DNA of 64,000 nucleotides from Achromobacter sp. HZ34 (GCF_002209485.1 NZ_NJIX01000001.1:124001-188000); one strand, 5' to 3'. Counted from the stretch's first letter, positions 52,972-62,338 are shown. Notes: a model not told the origin generated them from the letters alone. Translations and numbers: made by a program.

Positions 52972-54416
52972 AACAATTCCTCCAGGGCCGGTGCATGCGC
53001 GGCCACCGTCAGGTCGGACAGGGTCAGCCCGGCGGCATGCATGCGTTGGCGCAGCGCGATGCCGGCCTGGGATATTTCGGTGTCGCTTTGCGGCGCGACG
53101 ATGTTCATGACCAGCTGGTTGCCGGCCAGGTTCATGCGCACTTCCACCGTGCCCAGGCGGGGCAGGTTCAGCACCAGGCGCGTAGCCCAGCTTTGGCCGG
53201 CTTCCACTGGATTGCTGCCCGGTATCGTGTCGTCCTGCTCACGGCGGATTTCCCACCACATGGGCGCGCCTTGCCAGGCCGTGCCTTCCCAGGCCAGGGT
53301 CTGGTTGGCGAAGACTTCCAGCTGCTGGCGCACCAGCAGCGCGGCGTCCGGATGGATGCCGGGCGGCGTCGTCGGCGCCTGGCCGGGCTGCGAGCCGGAC
53401 CACGTGACGGCGGTGCCGTGGGTGGGCTGGCCATCGGCCTGGAAGGTCATCGGCGATGACGTGGTGGGCAGGCCGAAGCGCAGATTGTCCGCCAGCAGCG
53501 AACGGTTTTCACCGGCCGGATTGATGCGCGGCATGACGTCCGGATTCAGGCGGGCTTGCGGCTCGCGCGCCAATTCAGCGGCGTCGCGTTGGCCGAAGGC
53601 CATGTCGGCCAGATGCGATTCGTAGAACAGGCCGCTCTGCTGCAGGGTCTGCTTGAGCGCCTGCGCCAGCTGGGCCGGCTGCGGGCCGGCGCCGGGCATG
53701 GCGGGCGCGCGGCTGGCCAGTGTCGCCAGCGCGGCATCGGCCAGGCGGGCGCGGCTGGCGGCAGCGGCCTGTGCACCGGCTTGTGCGCCGTCGGCGCCCT
53801 CGGCGGCTTCGCCTGCCAGGGCGGCCGTGTTGGCACGCGTGGCCGCGGCTTCGTCCTGCGCATCGGCGGCACCGGCCTGGCCGGCCGGATTGCCGGCGAC
53901 GCCGCGGCCATTTGCATTCGCGGTTGCGTTTGCATTCGCGGCCGCTGTTCCAGCCGCCGGCGCCGAGGCAGGAGCCTGGCCGCGCGTCGCCCCGCCACCT
54001 TCGGCCTGGCCGTCGGGGGTGTCCAGCGCGCCTTCAGGGGCGTCCTCGCCTTCGGCCCAGAGCGCATTCTTGCCGGCCAGCGCCGGCGCGGTGTCCGGGT
54101 ACTGCGCCAGCAATGTCAGGATGGTGCGAGCGGTCTGCCCCAGGATGGTGGGGGCCGAACCGGTAATGTCGGCGCTGAGATAGCGCGCGCGCGTGGCGGC
54201 ATTCAGTTCCGCCTTGGCGACGATTTCCTGAATGGCCTTGTTCTGCGGGCCTTGCTGAGTAACGTCCCCGTCCGCGCCGATATCGACGGCGCTGCCCGGC
54301 GGGGTGACGGCGTCCAGGCGCGTATTGTCCTTGCCCTGCTGTGCCAGCTGGGTTCCAAGAACCGCATCCAGCCGCTGCACCAGTACCGAACTGAGCGCGG
54401 TGGGACCGATGCTCAT
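52968..54416 (-). CDS. FliK-like protein with C-terminal hook-length domain
   Basis: 482 residues. The Ala/Gly/Gln-rich, low-complexity N-terminal 300 residues are unlike FliK in detail. The C-terminal part (SWATRLVLNLPRLGTVEVRM, then GLTLSDLTVAAHAP) is of the FliK Flg_hook type. This is the second FliK-family protein of the window, and is co-transcribed with the FlhB-C-like gene and ycgR. ATG 54416 overlaps the fliT stop (ATGA). It may be an additional export or length regulator or a divergent paralogue. Confidence 0.8.
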   Translation of the reverse strand: MSIGPTALSSVLVQRLDAVLGTQLAQQGKDNTRLDAVTPPGSAVDIGADGDVTQQGPQNKAIQEIVAKAELNAATRARYLSADITGSAPTILGQTARTILTLLAQYPDTAPALAGKNALWAEGEDAPEGALDTPDGQAEGGGATRGQAPASAPAAGTAAANANATANANGRGVAGNPAGQAGAADAQDEAAATRANTAALAGEAAEGADGAQAGAQAAAASRARLADAALATLASRAPAMPGAGPQPAQLAQALKQTLQQSGLFYESHLADMAFGQRDAAELAREPQARLNPDVMPRINPAGENRSLLADNLRFGLPTTSSPMTFQADGQPTHGTAVTWSGSQPGQAPTTPPGIHPDAALLVRQQLEVFANQTLAWEGTAWQGAPMWWEIRREQDDTIPGSNPVEAGQSWATRLVLNLPRLGTVEVRMNLAGNQLVMNIVAPQSDTEISQAGIALRQRMHAAGLTLSDLTVAAHAPALEELF

Positions 54417-54760
54417 ATGGCGCGCGCCTTAAGGCCGCCATAGGCGCGCAGGGCACCTTGCTGGCGCTTCATGCGGCCCAGCAGGTCGCTCATGCGCGCC
54501 AGTTCGGGCATGGCCAGGTCACGCGTATGCGCATCGTTTTCCAGGATCTGGACCAGCATGTCGTGCTTCAGGCGGCGCTCGTCATCGTCCAGCGGTTCGC
54601 TGATGCCGATGTGGCGAAGCCGTTCCACGACCTCGCAGTAGGACTGTCCATGGGTCAGGACACTGTTCCAGTCTTCTGTTCGCGCCGCGTTGAGCATCGA
54701 AGCAGTTACGGCAACGATCTCCCGATAAAGCTCCAGTATCTGCGGGGAATGGGCAGTCAT
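54413..54760 (-). CDS. fliT: Flagellar export chaperone FliT
   Basis: Chaperone of the FliD cap and, in enterobacteria, an FlhDC antagonist, 115 residues. Short helical protein with ELYREIVAVTASMLNAARTE and RLRHIGISEPLDDDERRLKH. It is 54 bases after fliS; the last codons overlap the next gene. Confidence 0.88.
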   Translation of the reverse strand: MTAHSPQILELYREIVAVTASMLNAARTEDWNSVLTHGQSYCEVVERLRHIGISEPLDDDERRLKHDMLVQILENDAHTRDLAMPELARMSDLLGRMKRQQGALRAYGGLKARAI

Positions 54761-54814
54761 AAAAGACCTTGTGCCGGTCGGCGGCGTAATTCTTACTAGT
54801 GTGGATAAAACAAC

Positions 54815-55237
54815 TTATACGGCGGCGGCGGGTTGATCGACCGCCGTCTGCCAGGCATCTTGCAGATCGGCCAGCAGGCGGTCGGCCTCGTCCAGCCCGG
54901 CCACGTCACCCTTGATGTTGGCGGTGACGAGTTGACGCAGGATGTAGTCGTAGAGGGAATCGAGATTGGCGGCCAGCTTGTCTTCCTGGGGATTGGCCAG
55001 GGCCTGCTTCAGTCCTTCGTCGACCAGGCGCATGGCGTGGCTGATGGAGCTGGCGCGGCCCGTCACATTGCCTTGTTCCAGGTGTTGCTTGGCCTGGCCG
55101 ATAGCAACCCGCGCGCCACTATAGAGCAGGGAGATAAGCCGTTCCGGCGAGGCGCTGAGGACCTGGGTCTCCAGGCCCACGTCCTTGTAGGAACGGACCG
55201 AATAGGTAGCGTCGGGGCGGCGGGATGCGTAAGACAT
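54815..55237 (-). CDS. fliS: Flagellin chaperone FliS
   Basis: Cytosolic chaperone that keeps flagellin unpolymerised, 140 residues. Landmarks are ASPERLISLLYSGARVAIGQ and ISHAMRLVDEGLKQALANPQ, with LYDYILRQLVTANIKGDVAG. Six bases after fliD. Confidence 0.95.
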   Translation of the reverse strand: MSYASRRPDATYSVRSYKDVGLETQVLSASPERLISLLYSGARVAIGQAKQHLEQGNVTGRASSISHAMRLVDEGLKQALANPQEDKLAANLDSLYDYILRQLVTANIKGDVAGLDEADRLLADLQDAWQTAVDQPAAAV

Positions 55238-55243
55238 GATGGC

Positions 55244-56662
55244 TTATGAAGTCGATTTGGTCAGCGCTTCGAACTGCTGGGTCAGGTAGCTGCTGGTGCT
55301 GTTCATCTGTGCGACGAACGCGTCCAGGGCAACGAACTGGGCGCGCATGGTGGCGATGTCGGCATCGATGCGGTCCTTCCTGCTGTCGTAGGTGTCCTGC
55401 AGGGAGTCGTACGTCGATTGCAGGCCGTCCGTACGGTTGTCGATCAGGCCGCCGGTCTGCAGTATCGAGGTGGTGGACGTGGTGAACGTCGCGCCCAGGC
55501 CGCTGGTGCCGAACAGCAACGTCTTGACGTCGTCGGGGTGGTTGACCAGCGCCTCCGTCATGACGTTGACGTCGAGCTTCAGCGTGCCGTTCTTGGCATC
55601 GGCGTCCGTGGTGATGCCCAGATCGGCCAGGGAGGCGATGTCGCCGCCGCTGTTTGTCACGCGCAGGGCGGCCGCCAGCGACTGCTGGATGGTGCGTACC
55701 GTGCTGTCGCCGGTCAGCACCGACCCGCTCTCGGACGTCGTGTCGTAGGCGGTGGCGGTGGAGATCAGCGAGGCCACGGTGTTGTAGGCCGTGACGAAGG
55801 ACTGGATTGCGGTGGCCTGGGCCGTCGTGTCGGTGGTGATGCGCAGCGAGCCGGCCGTGTCGGTGACTTCGTTCAGCGTCAGCGTGATGCCGTCGATGGC
55901 GGAATCCACGGTGTTCGAGGCGCTGGTCACCACGATGCTGCCGTTGATGGTGATCTGCGCGTCGGTCGCCGGGTCGCCCACGCGGCTGACGTTGGAGCTG
56001 GTGACGCCGCTGCCGTAGTTCAGCGCGGTCGCCAGGGTGGCGTTGCCGGTCACGTTCAGGCCCGTCACGGCGGCCTTGGTGCCCGTCGCGCTGGACGTGA
56101 TCATCAGGTAGCTGTTGCCGCTGCCATCGTTGATGATGGAGGCCTTGATGCCCAGCTTGCTGTTGCCGTTGATGGCGCTGGCGACGCCGTTGAGCGACGT
56201 GTCGCTGCTCAGGTCGACCGAAGCCGTGGTGCCGTCGGCCAGCGTGACCGTCAGCGAGCCGCCCGTGCCATTGGCATCCGTGCGGCTGCTGAAAGCGCCG
56301 GTCTTCAGCGTTTCCGCGGTGGCCAGCGCGTCGACCTGGATGCTGTAGGTGCCCGTGATGGCGCTGGACTGGGCGGTGGCGGTGAAGCCGTCGCCCGTCA
56401 CGACGGCCTTGGCCGCGTTATACGTATCCGCGCTGGTCAGCGCCTTGGCGGCGGTCTGCAGCGTCGAGATGGCACTCTGGATCGTCCCATAGGCGGTGAT
56501 CTTGCTCTGGATCTCGCTCTGTTGGGTCTGGATATTGGTAAGCGCTACTTCCTCGTTCGCCTGCAGCTTGTCGAGGATGTCCTGCAGGGGAAGGTTCGAC
56601 CCTGATCCCAGCGACGAGACGGCGGGGAGGGCGGCGCTGGAAGTTGAACTGGTTGTAGCCAT
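55244..56662 (-). CDS. fliD: Filament cap protein FliD (HAP2)
   Basis: Cap that folds flagellin at the filament tip, 472 residues. The N-terminal part (SLGSGSNLPLQDILDKLQAN) and the C-terminal DSLQDTYDSRKDRIDADIAT with AQMNSTSSYLTQQFEALTKS fit FliD. The Gly/Thr-rich middle is the variable region. I find no strong sigma-28 motif directly upstream, so it may be transcribed from the flaG promoter. Confidence 0.96.
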   Translation of the reverse strand: MATTSSTSSAALPAVSSLGSGSNLPLQDILDKLQANEEVALTNIQTQQSEIQSKITAYGTIQSAISTLQTAAKALTSADTYNAAKAVVTGDGFTATAQSSAITGTYSIQVDALATAETLKTGAFSSRTDANGTGGSLTVTLADGTTASVDLSSDTSLNGVASAINGNSKLGIKASIINDGSGNSYLMITSSATGTKAAVTGLNVTGNATLATALNYGSGVTSSNVSRVGDPATDAQITINGSIVVTSASNTVDSAIDGITLTLNEVTDTAGSLRITTDTTAQATAIQSFVTAYNTVASLISTATAYDTTSESGSVLTGDSTVRTIQQSLAAALRVTNSGGDIASLADLGITTDADAKNGTLKLDVNVMTEALVNHPDDVKTLLFGTSGLGATFTTSTTSILQTGGLIDNRTDGLQSTYDSLQDTYDSRKDRIDADIATMRAQFVALDAFVAQMNSTSSYLTQQFEALTKSTS

Positions 56663-56819
56663 GGAAGTTTCCTTCTTTAGATGCGTATTCTGGCAAATTC
56701 CCGGAACTGCCTATGCCTCGGGAAATGGGCATAACTCGGTCTAGTTTGGCGCTTTCGTACCGCCTGCGCGCGCCCGGCATCGGCCCGGGGCGGCAACGCC
56801 TGCACGAAGGCGTCCGGTG

Positions 56820-57215
56820 TCAGGCCGAGGTCCTGATGGCGGAGCCCTGGAATTCAGTGATCATCTTGGCGATCTGCAGGACGGTTTCACTGGGTATCTT
56901 CTTGATGGTGTCCCCGGTTTTGGTGTCCTTGATCGAGACGACCACGCGCTTGGTGTCCTCATCGATGGAGAAGGACATCTGGGTGGACCAGGCTTCCATC
57001 TGCTCGTTCATCTTGTCCAGGGCCTGATCGATGGGCAGCTTGCTGGCGCCCTGGCCGGACGTGGACGTGTCCGTGCTGCCATCCTTGGCCGCGGCGCCGA
57101 TGGGCAGGACGGGGATGTCCGCGGCGACGGCAGCGGTGGGCGAGGGGACCTGCGCGGGTGCTACGGGGGCTTGCTGCACGGGCAGGGCCGCGGTACCGAT
57201 AGGGCTGACAGCCAT
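56820..57215 (-). CDS. flaG: Flagellar protein FlaG
   Basis: Small filament-length modulator, 131 residues from ATG 57215. The conserved C-terminal half is MSFSIDEDTKRVVVSIKDTK and the following TIKKIPSETVLQIAKMITEF. It has its own sigma-28 promoter. A 157-base gap then leads to fliD on the same strand. Confidence 0.9.
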   Translation of the reverse strand: MAVSPIGTAALPVQQAPVAPAQVPSPTAAVAADIPVLPIGAAAKDGSTDTSTSGQGASKLPIDQALDKMNEQMEAWSTQMSFSIDEDTKRVVVSIKDTKTGDTIKKIPSETVLQIAKMITEFQGSAIRTSA

Positions 57216-57271
57216 AAAGACTCCACTTACGCTGCGTCGCGTCGACGCGTTGATCTGGTTTTCCGTACTGC

Positions 57272-57298
57272 ATAACGGCATCCTGAACAGGAACTTTA
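57272..57298 (-). promoter_or_regulatory. Sigma-28 (FliA) promoter of flaG (and probably fliDST)
   Basis: Minus-strand -35 TAAAGTTC (57291-57298), 11 bases, -10 GCCGTTAT (57272-57279). It is preceded by CCC as in fliC and flgM. Distance to the flaG start is about 57 bases. Confidence 0.82.
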
Positions 57299-57384
57299 GG
57301 GGGATGGCCGTGCTCGGGTTTTCCCGCCTCAGGGCTGCTAAAATTCGCGGGCCCGATTTCGTCCCGCCTTTGTGTTGCGCCTTG

Positions 57385-58755
57385 ATGTCATCCGACCTTT
57401 CATCCAACGTTCCACCCAACTCGTCATCGAATTCCCCGACGAATTCGCGACTGGATGCCTCCAGTTCGCTGGCCGCCTGGCTGGCTTACCTGGAAGCCCT
57501 GCATCCCAAGACCATAGAGCTGGGCCTGGACCGCGTGCGCGCCGTCGCCGAACGGCTTGGGCTGTCCCTGGATTGCGTGAAGATCGTGGTGGGCGGCACC
57601 AACGGCAAGGGTTCGACCTGTGCCATGCTGGAAGCCATCCTGCTGGCGGCCGGTTACCGGGTCGGCCTGTACACCTCGCCGCACCTGATCGATTTCAATG
57701 AGCGCGCCCGCGTCAACGGTGAAATCGCCAGCGACGCCGCCCTGGTCGAGCAGTTCGTCGCGGTCGAAGCCGCCAGGGGCGATACGTCGCTGACCTATTT
57801 CGAATTCTCCACGCTGGCCATCCTGCGCCTGTTCGCTGGCGCGCGGCTCGATGCGGTGGTGCTGGAAGTGGGCCTGGGCGGCCGCCTGGACGCGGTCAAC
57901 CTGGTGGACGCCGACTGCGCCATCGTTACCAGCGTGGACCTGGACCATACGGATTGGCTGGGCGATACGCGGGAAAAGATCGGCTTTGAGAAGGCCCATA
58001 TCTACCGCGCGGGCCGGCCTGCCATCTGCGCCGACCCCGTGCCGCCGCAGACCCTGCTGGACCATGCCGCCGCCATCGGTGCCGATCTGTGGCTGTTCGG
58101 CCGCGATTACAACTACTCCGGCGATCGCCAGCAGTGGAATTACGGCGGGCGCGAGCAACGCCGCGGCGCCTTGGCCTATCCGGCATTGCGCGGCGCCAAC
58201 CAGTTGCTCAACGCCTCCGCCGCGCTGGCGGCGCTGGAAGCCCTGCGTGAACGCATCCCGGTGCCGCAACAGGCCGTGCGCCTGGGGCTGTCGCAGGCGA
58301 CGCTGCCCGGCCGGTTCCAGATCCTGCCCGGCCAGCCCACGGTAATCCTGGACGTGGGCCACAACCCGCACGCCGCCGCGGTGCTGGCGCAGAACCTGGA
58401 CAATATGGGCTTCCATCCGTATACCTACGCGGTATTCGGCATGTTGGGCGACAAGGATGTGGCCGGCGTGGTGGCCAAGCTGGCGGGCCGTTTCGACCAC
58501 TGGTATTGCGCCGGCTTGCCGGGCCCGCGGGGCGGTTCCGGCGAGGGGCTGGCGCAACAGGTACGCGCGGCGCTACCCGCGCCGGCGTCCGAATCGGCCA
58601 AAGGAGAAGAGGCCGTCGGCATTTCCGCCTGCACCGACGCGGTCGAAGCCTATGCGCAGGCCCGTGCCCGGGCGGGCGAGGGTGATAGAATCGTGGTGTT
58701 TGGATCTTTCCTTACCGTGGCCGCCGTGCTTCAGTCGCTGGGCCGGAAATCCTAG
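57385..58755 (+). CDS. folC: Bifunctional folylpolyglutamate/dihydrofolate synthase FolC
   Basis: Adds glutamate to folates, 456 residues from ATG 57385. About 20 Ser/Asn-rich residues precede the domain. The Mur-ligase P-loop is GGTNGKGSTCAM near residue 70, then the conserved TSPHLIDFNERARVNGE, SVDLDHTDWLGD and the C-terminal DVGHNPHAA. It begins the folC-dedD-cvpA-purF group, which also occurs together in E. coli. Divergent from flaG. Confidence 0.96.
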   Translation: MSSDLSSNVPPNSSSNSPTNSRLDASSSLAAWLAYLEALHPKTIELGLDRVRAVAERLGLSLDCVKIVVGGTNGKGSTCAMLEAILLAAGYRVGLYTSPHLIDFNERARVNGEIASDAALVEQFVAVEAARGDTSLTYFEFSTLAILRLFAGARLDAVVLEVGLGGRLDAVNLVDADCAIVTSVDLDHTDWLGDTREKIGFEKAHIYRAGRPAICADPVPPQTLLDHAAAIGADLWLFGRDYNYSGDRQQWNYGGREQRRGALAYPALRGANQLLNASAALAALEALRERIPVPQQAVRLGLSQATLPGRFQILPGQPTVILDVGHNPHAAAVLAQNLDNMGFHPYTYAVFGMLGDKDVAGVVAKLAGRFDHWYCAGLPGPRGGSGEGLAQQVRAALPAPASESAKGEEAVGISACTDAVEAYAQARARAGEGDRIVVFGSFLTVAAVLQSLGRKS

Positions 58756-58845
58756 TCCGGCATGGCCTTGAAATACGCGATGCCGTCTCGAAATACAGCT
58801 CAGCGCCGCAGCTTATGCGCGCCGACTGCAAGGAATTAGCTCTTC

Positions 58846-59739
58846 ATGGGTTTGTTTACACGGAAAGACCCCGCCCCCGACGCTTCCGCGGGCAAGCCAC
58901 GTCCATCCGTATCCAGCGAAGCGCAAGCCGCGCAATTACGCGCGCGGGCGCGTCGCCGGTTGGCCGGCGCCGTGGCGCTGGTACTCGCGGCGGTGATCAT
59001 TCTTCCCATGGTGCTCGATTCAGAGCCTGCCCGCGTCAGCGACGACATTCCCATTCGCATCCCGGATCGGGGCTCATCCTACCAGCCGTCCGTGTCCGAT
59101 CCGCAGGCGGCCCCGCCGCAGTCGGCCGACGCCGGCCAGGGTGGCAACGTGGCGCAACCGCCCGTGCCCGGGAATGGCACGGGTGCAGCGGGTGGGAACC
59201 CCGCGGGCAATGTGGCGGGTAGCGGCGCGGCCCAGGGCAATGGCGGCCAGATCGCCGCGGCGCCTCCGGTCACCGAGCCCACGCCGGGGACCCCGGCGCG
59301 CCAGCCCGCGAGTCGGCCTGAAACCCGGCCGGAGCCGACGCGTCCGGAAAGCCGCCCGGAATCCAAGCCGGAAAACAAACCCGAAACCAAGCCGGCCGCC
59401 AAGCCGGACGTGCAGCGTACCGATGACGGCGCGCGTGCCATGGCTTTGCTGGAGGGCCGTTCCGTCCCGCCCAAGGCGCCGGCCAAGCCGGCTGCCGATG
59501 CCAAGGGCAATTTCGTACTGCAGGTGGCGGCTTACACGTCGCAGGCGGACGCCCAGGCGCGCCGCGACAAACTGCATGCGGCGGGTGTGACCAATGCGTT
59601 CCTGCAGGAATTCACGGCCGGAGGCAAACAGCAGTACCGCTTGCGCGTGGGCCCGTTCCCGTCGCGCGAGGCGGCCCAGGCTGCCCAGGCCAGGTTGCGT
59701 ACGCTGGGTTATGACAACGGCTTCATCGCTGCGCAGTGA
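58846..59739 (+). CDS. SPOR-domain protein (DedD-like)
   Basis: 297 residues. One transmembrane helix near 37-57 (RLAGAVALVLAAVIILPMVL). A long periplasmic Pro/Gly/Ala/Arg-rich linker (about 75-215) contains repeated RPESKPE-type units. The C-terminal SPOR domain (about 222-297) is GNFVLQVAAYTSQADAQARR and the closing LRVGPFPSREAAQAAQARLR. Such proteins bind denuded glycan at the septum. Position between folC and cvpA fits DedD. Confidence 0.9.
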   Translation: MGLFTRKDPAPDASAGKPRPSVSSEAQAAQLRARARRRLAGAVALVLAAVIILPMVLDSEPARVSDDIPIRIPDRGSSYQPSVSDPQAAPPQSADAGQGGNVAQPPVPGNGTGAAGGNPAGNVAGSGAAQGNGGQIAAAPPVTEPTPGTPARQPASRPETRPEPTRPESRPESKPENKPETKPAAKPDVQRTDDGARAMALLEGRSVPPKAPAKPAADAKGNFVLQVAAYTSQADAQARRDKLHAAGVTNAFLQEFTAGGKQQYRLRVGPFPSREAAQAAQARLRTLGYDNGFIAAQ

Positions 59740-60224
59740 CCGGCTTCGATTTCGTCTTGCTGGCGATCCTGGGCGTTTCGGCGCTGCTGGGGCTGGTGCG
59801 CGGCCTGTTGAAGGAGGTGCTGTCGCTGCTGGCGTACGGCCTGGCCTTCGTGGCGGCGATCTGGTGGGGGCCGACGGTTTACGGCTGGCTGGCCAGCATG
59901 ATCGAGACCACCATGCTGCGCATGGGCGTGGCGTATGCGGCGGTGTTCATCGTGGTGCTGCTGCTGGTGGGATTGGTCAATATGACGCTGGCGGCGCTGA
60001 TACGCACCACCGGCCTGACGCCGGCGGACCACGGCCTGGGTGCCTTGTTCGGCTTGCTGCGGGGTCTGCTGATCGTGCTGGTGCTGGTCGCCGTCGCTGG
60101 CTATACGCCGCTGCCGCAGGAACCGTGGTGGCGCGACGCGATGTTTTCTCATGCGGCCACAGAAGCCGTCATACATACCAAGAGCTGGCTGCCGCCGTCG
60201 TTGGCGTCATTGCTGCCTTATTGA
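59736..60224 (+). CDS. cvpA: CvpA family membrane protein
   Basis: 162 residues, four hydrophobic segments (LLAILGVSALLGLVRGLLKE near the start). It begins with GTG 59736, overlapping the upstream stop (GTGA). In E. coli it precedes purF. The function remains unsettled; links are to colicin V export and envelope stress. Confidence 0.9.
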   Translation: MTGFDFVLLAILGVSALLGLVRGLLKEVLSLLAYGLAFVAAIWWGPTVYGWLASMIETTMLRMGVAYAAVFIVVLLLVGLVNMTLAALIRTTGLTPADHGLGALFGLLRGLLIVLVLVAVAGYTPLPQEPWWRDAMFSHAATEAVIHTKSWLPPSLASLLPY

Positions 60225-60277
60225 ATGCGTTCGAGGCAACGCATCCCTGAACGCATTCGGATCAACAGGAAATTGCC

Positions 60278-61795
60278 ATGTGTGGAATCGTAGGTGTCAT
60301 GGGGCGCGGCCCCGTCAACCAGTTGCTCTATGACAGCTTGCTGCTGTTGCAGCATCGGGGTCAGGATGCGGCGGGGATCGCCACCGCGCAGGGCAACCAG
60401 TTCAATATGTACAAGGCGCATGGCCTGGTGCGGGACGTGTTCCGCACCCGCAACATGCGTTCGCTGCCGGGTACCAGCGGCGTCGGCCAGGTGCGTTATC
60501 CCACCGCCGGATCGAGCGATTCCGAGGAAGAGGCGCAGCCCTTCTACGTCAATGCGCCGTTCGGCATCATGATGACCCACAACGGCAACCTGACCAACTG
60601 GCGTGAGCTGCGCGAGTCGCTGTTCCGCGTGGACCGTCGCCACATCAACACCAATTCCGACTCGGAAGTGCTGCTGAACGTGCTGGCGCACGAGCTGCAA
60701 TCGGCCGCCAATGGCGTTTCGCTGGATGACGACGCCATCTTCCGTGCCGTCGGCTCCGTTCACCGCCGCGTCAAGGGCGCCTATGCGGTGATCGCGCAGA
60801 TTGCCGGCTACGGCCTGCTGGGCTTCCGCGATCCCAACGGTATCCGTCCGCTGTGCCTGGGCCGCACTGAAACCGACGAGGGCGTCGAATGGATGCTGGC
60901 GTCGGAATCGGTGGCGCTGGAAGGCAGCGGCTTCAGCTTCGTGCGCGACATCGCGCCGGGCGAAGCGGTTTTCATCGACCTGGACGGCCGCATGGTCAGC
61001 CGCCAGTGCGCCGAGAACGCGCAATTGGTGCCCTGCATTTTCGAATACGTGTACTTCGCCCGTCCCGATTCGCTGATGGATGGCGTGTCGGTCTACGACG
61101 CGCGCCTGCGCATGGGCGAATACCTGGCCGACCACGTCGCCCGCAGCCTGCGCCTGGGCGACATCGACGTGGTGATGCCGATTCCCGATTCCTCGCGTCC
61201 GGCGGCCATGCAGCTGGCGGCCCGCCTGAACCTGGACTATCGCGAAGGCCTGATCAAGAACCGCTACGTCGGCCGTACCTTCATCATGCCGGGCCAGGCC
61301 GTGCGCAAGAAATCGGTGCGCCAGAAGCTCAATGCCATCGGCATGGAATTCAAGGGCAAGAACGTGCTGCTGGTGGACGACTCCATCGTGCGTGGCACCA
61401 CCAGCCGGGAAATCGTCGACATGGCGCGCGCGGCGGGCGCCAACAAGGTGTATTTCGCGTCGGCGGCGCCTCCGGTGCGCTATCCCAATGTGTACGGCAT
61501 CGACATGCCGACCCAAAAGGAACTTATCGCCACCGGCCGCAGCGATGAAGAAATCGCCCGTACCATCGGCGCCGACGCGCTGGTCTACCAGGACCTGAAG
61601 GATATGCAGCAGGCGGTGCGCGACCTGAACCCGGCGATGGCCCGCTTCGAAGCATCCTGCTTCGACGGCGACTACGTTACCGGCGACATCACGCCCGAAT
61701 ACCTGGAACGCCTGGGCCAAAGCCGCAGCGAGAATTCCGACCCGGAGAGCGGCGGCCTGCAGTTCAACATGGGCTACGCCGCGAACGACGCGTAA
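60278..61795 (+). CDS. purF: Amidophosphoribosyltransferase PurF
   Basis: First enzyme of purine synthesis, 505 residues. Cys2 (MCGIVGVMG) is the N-terminal nucleophile for glutamine hydrolysis. The PRPP-binding loop is VLLVDDSIVRGTTSREIVDM. No insertion or frameshift. A bidirectional terminator follows. Confidence 0.98.
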   Translation: MCGIVGVMGRGPVNQLLYDSLLLLQHRGQDAAGIATAQGNQFNMYKAHGLVRDVFRTRNMRSLPGTSGVGQVRYPTAGSSDSEEEAQPFYVNAPFGIMMTHNGNLTNWRELRESLFRVDRRHINTNSDSEVLLNVLAHELQSAANGVSLDDDAIFRAVGSVHRRVKGAYAVIAQIAGYGLLGFRDPNGIRPLCLGRTETDEGVEWMLASESVALEGSGFSFVRDIAPGEAVFIDLDGRMVSRQCAENAQLVPCIFEYVYFARPDSLMDGVSVYDARLRMGEYLADHVARSLRLGDIDVVMPIPDSSRPAAMQLAARLNLDYREGLIKNRYVGRTFIMPGQAVRKKSVRQKLNAIGMEFKGKNVLLVDDSIVRGTTSREIVDMARAAGANKVYFASAAPPVRYPNVYGIDMPTQKELIATGRSDEEIARTIGADALVYQDLKDMQQAVRDLNPAMARFEASCFDGDYVTGDITPEYLERLGQSRSENSDPESGGLQFNMGYAANDA

Positions 61796-61818
61796 TCGGT
61801 CAGGCAAAGCAGAAAGCA

Positions 61819-61860
61819 AAATGGGACGCCCATCTTGAAGATGGGCGTCCCATTTCTTTT
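61819..61860. terminator. Bidirectional terminator of purF and dsbB
   Basis: Perfect 18-bp stem (61819-61836 with 61838-61855), T-rich on the plus side (61853-61860) and with TTTTGCTTT on the minus side. It lies 23 bases after purF and 10 bases after dsbB stop on the minus strand. Confidence 0.88.
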
Positions 61861-61864
61861 CCGA

Positions 61865-62338
61865 TCATGCCCGCTTGAACAGTGCCGCCAGTGACAGCAG
61901 TGCCAGCACGACGAACAAGGCCAGGCTCCACAGGGCGTATTCCACGCCCAGCACCTTGACCACGGCTTCCGCGCAGGTGGCGTAGGCGCCGAAGACTTGC
62001 GGCAGCAGGGTGTCCAGCCCCAGGCTGGCAATGAAGCGATCAGCGAAAGTCTGGGCGCAGGACAGCAGCTTGGACGCCACGGTGTATTGGTAATACGCGG
62101 CCCACACGCCGCAGGCGGCCAGCGCCAGGCCCAGCAGGGCTCCCAGGCGGCGCAGCACGCCGCTCCCCAGGGCCGTGAGCAGGCAGACCACACCCACCGC
62201 CAGATAGATCAGGCGCTGCAGCACGCAGTAGGCGCAGGGCTGCATATCGAACACGTATTGCGAAATCAGCGCCACGCCGACAGCGGCGAAGGACAACAGG
62301 GCAATCAGGATCAACAAACGTCGATTGGAAGCGAACAT
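61865..62338 (-). CDS. dsbB: Disulfide bond oxidase DsbB
   Basis: Inner-membrane quinone-linked enzyme that reoxidises DsbA, 157 residues from ATG 62338. Four hydrophobic segments. The first periplasmic loop has PCAYC and the second has Cys pairs in LLSCAQT and ATCAEAV. Distinct from the long open frame upstream, which is a shadow of the MarC-type gene. No flagellar link is shown here. Confidence 0.94.
   Translation of the reverse strand: MFASNRRLLILIALLSFAAVGVALISQYVFDMQPCAYCVLQRLIYLAVGVVCLLTALGSGVLRRLGALLGLALAACGVWAAYYQYTVASKLLSCAQTFADRFIASLGLDTLLPQVFGAYATCAEAVVKVLGVEYALWSLALFVVLALLSLAALFKRA

Noticed and set aside
56731-56757. Possible sigma-28 promoter directly before fliD
   Set aside because: Minus-strand GAAAGC and ACCGAGTTAT are present but spacing and -10 fit poorly (about 4 of 8).
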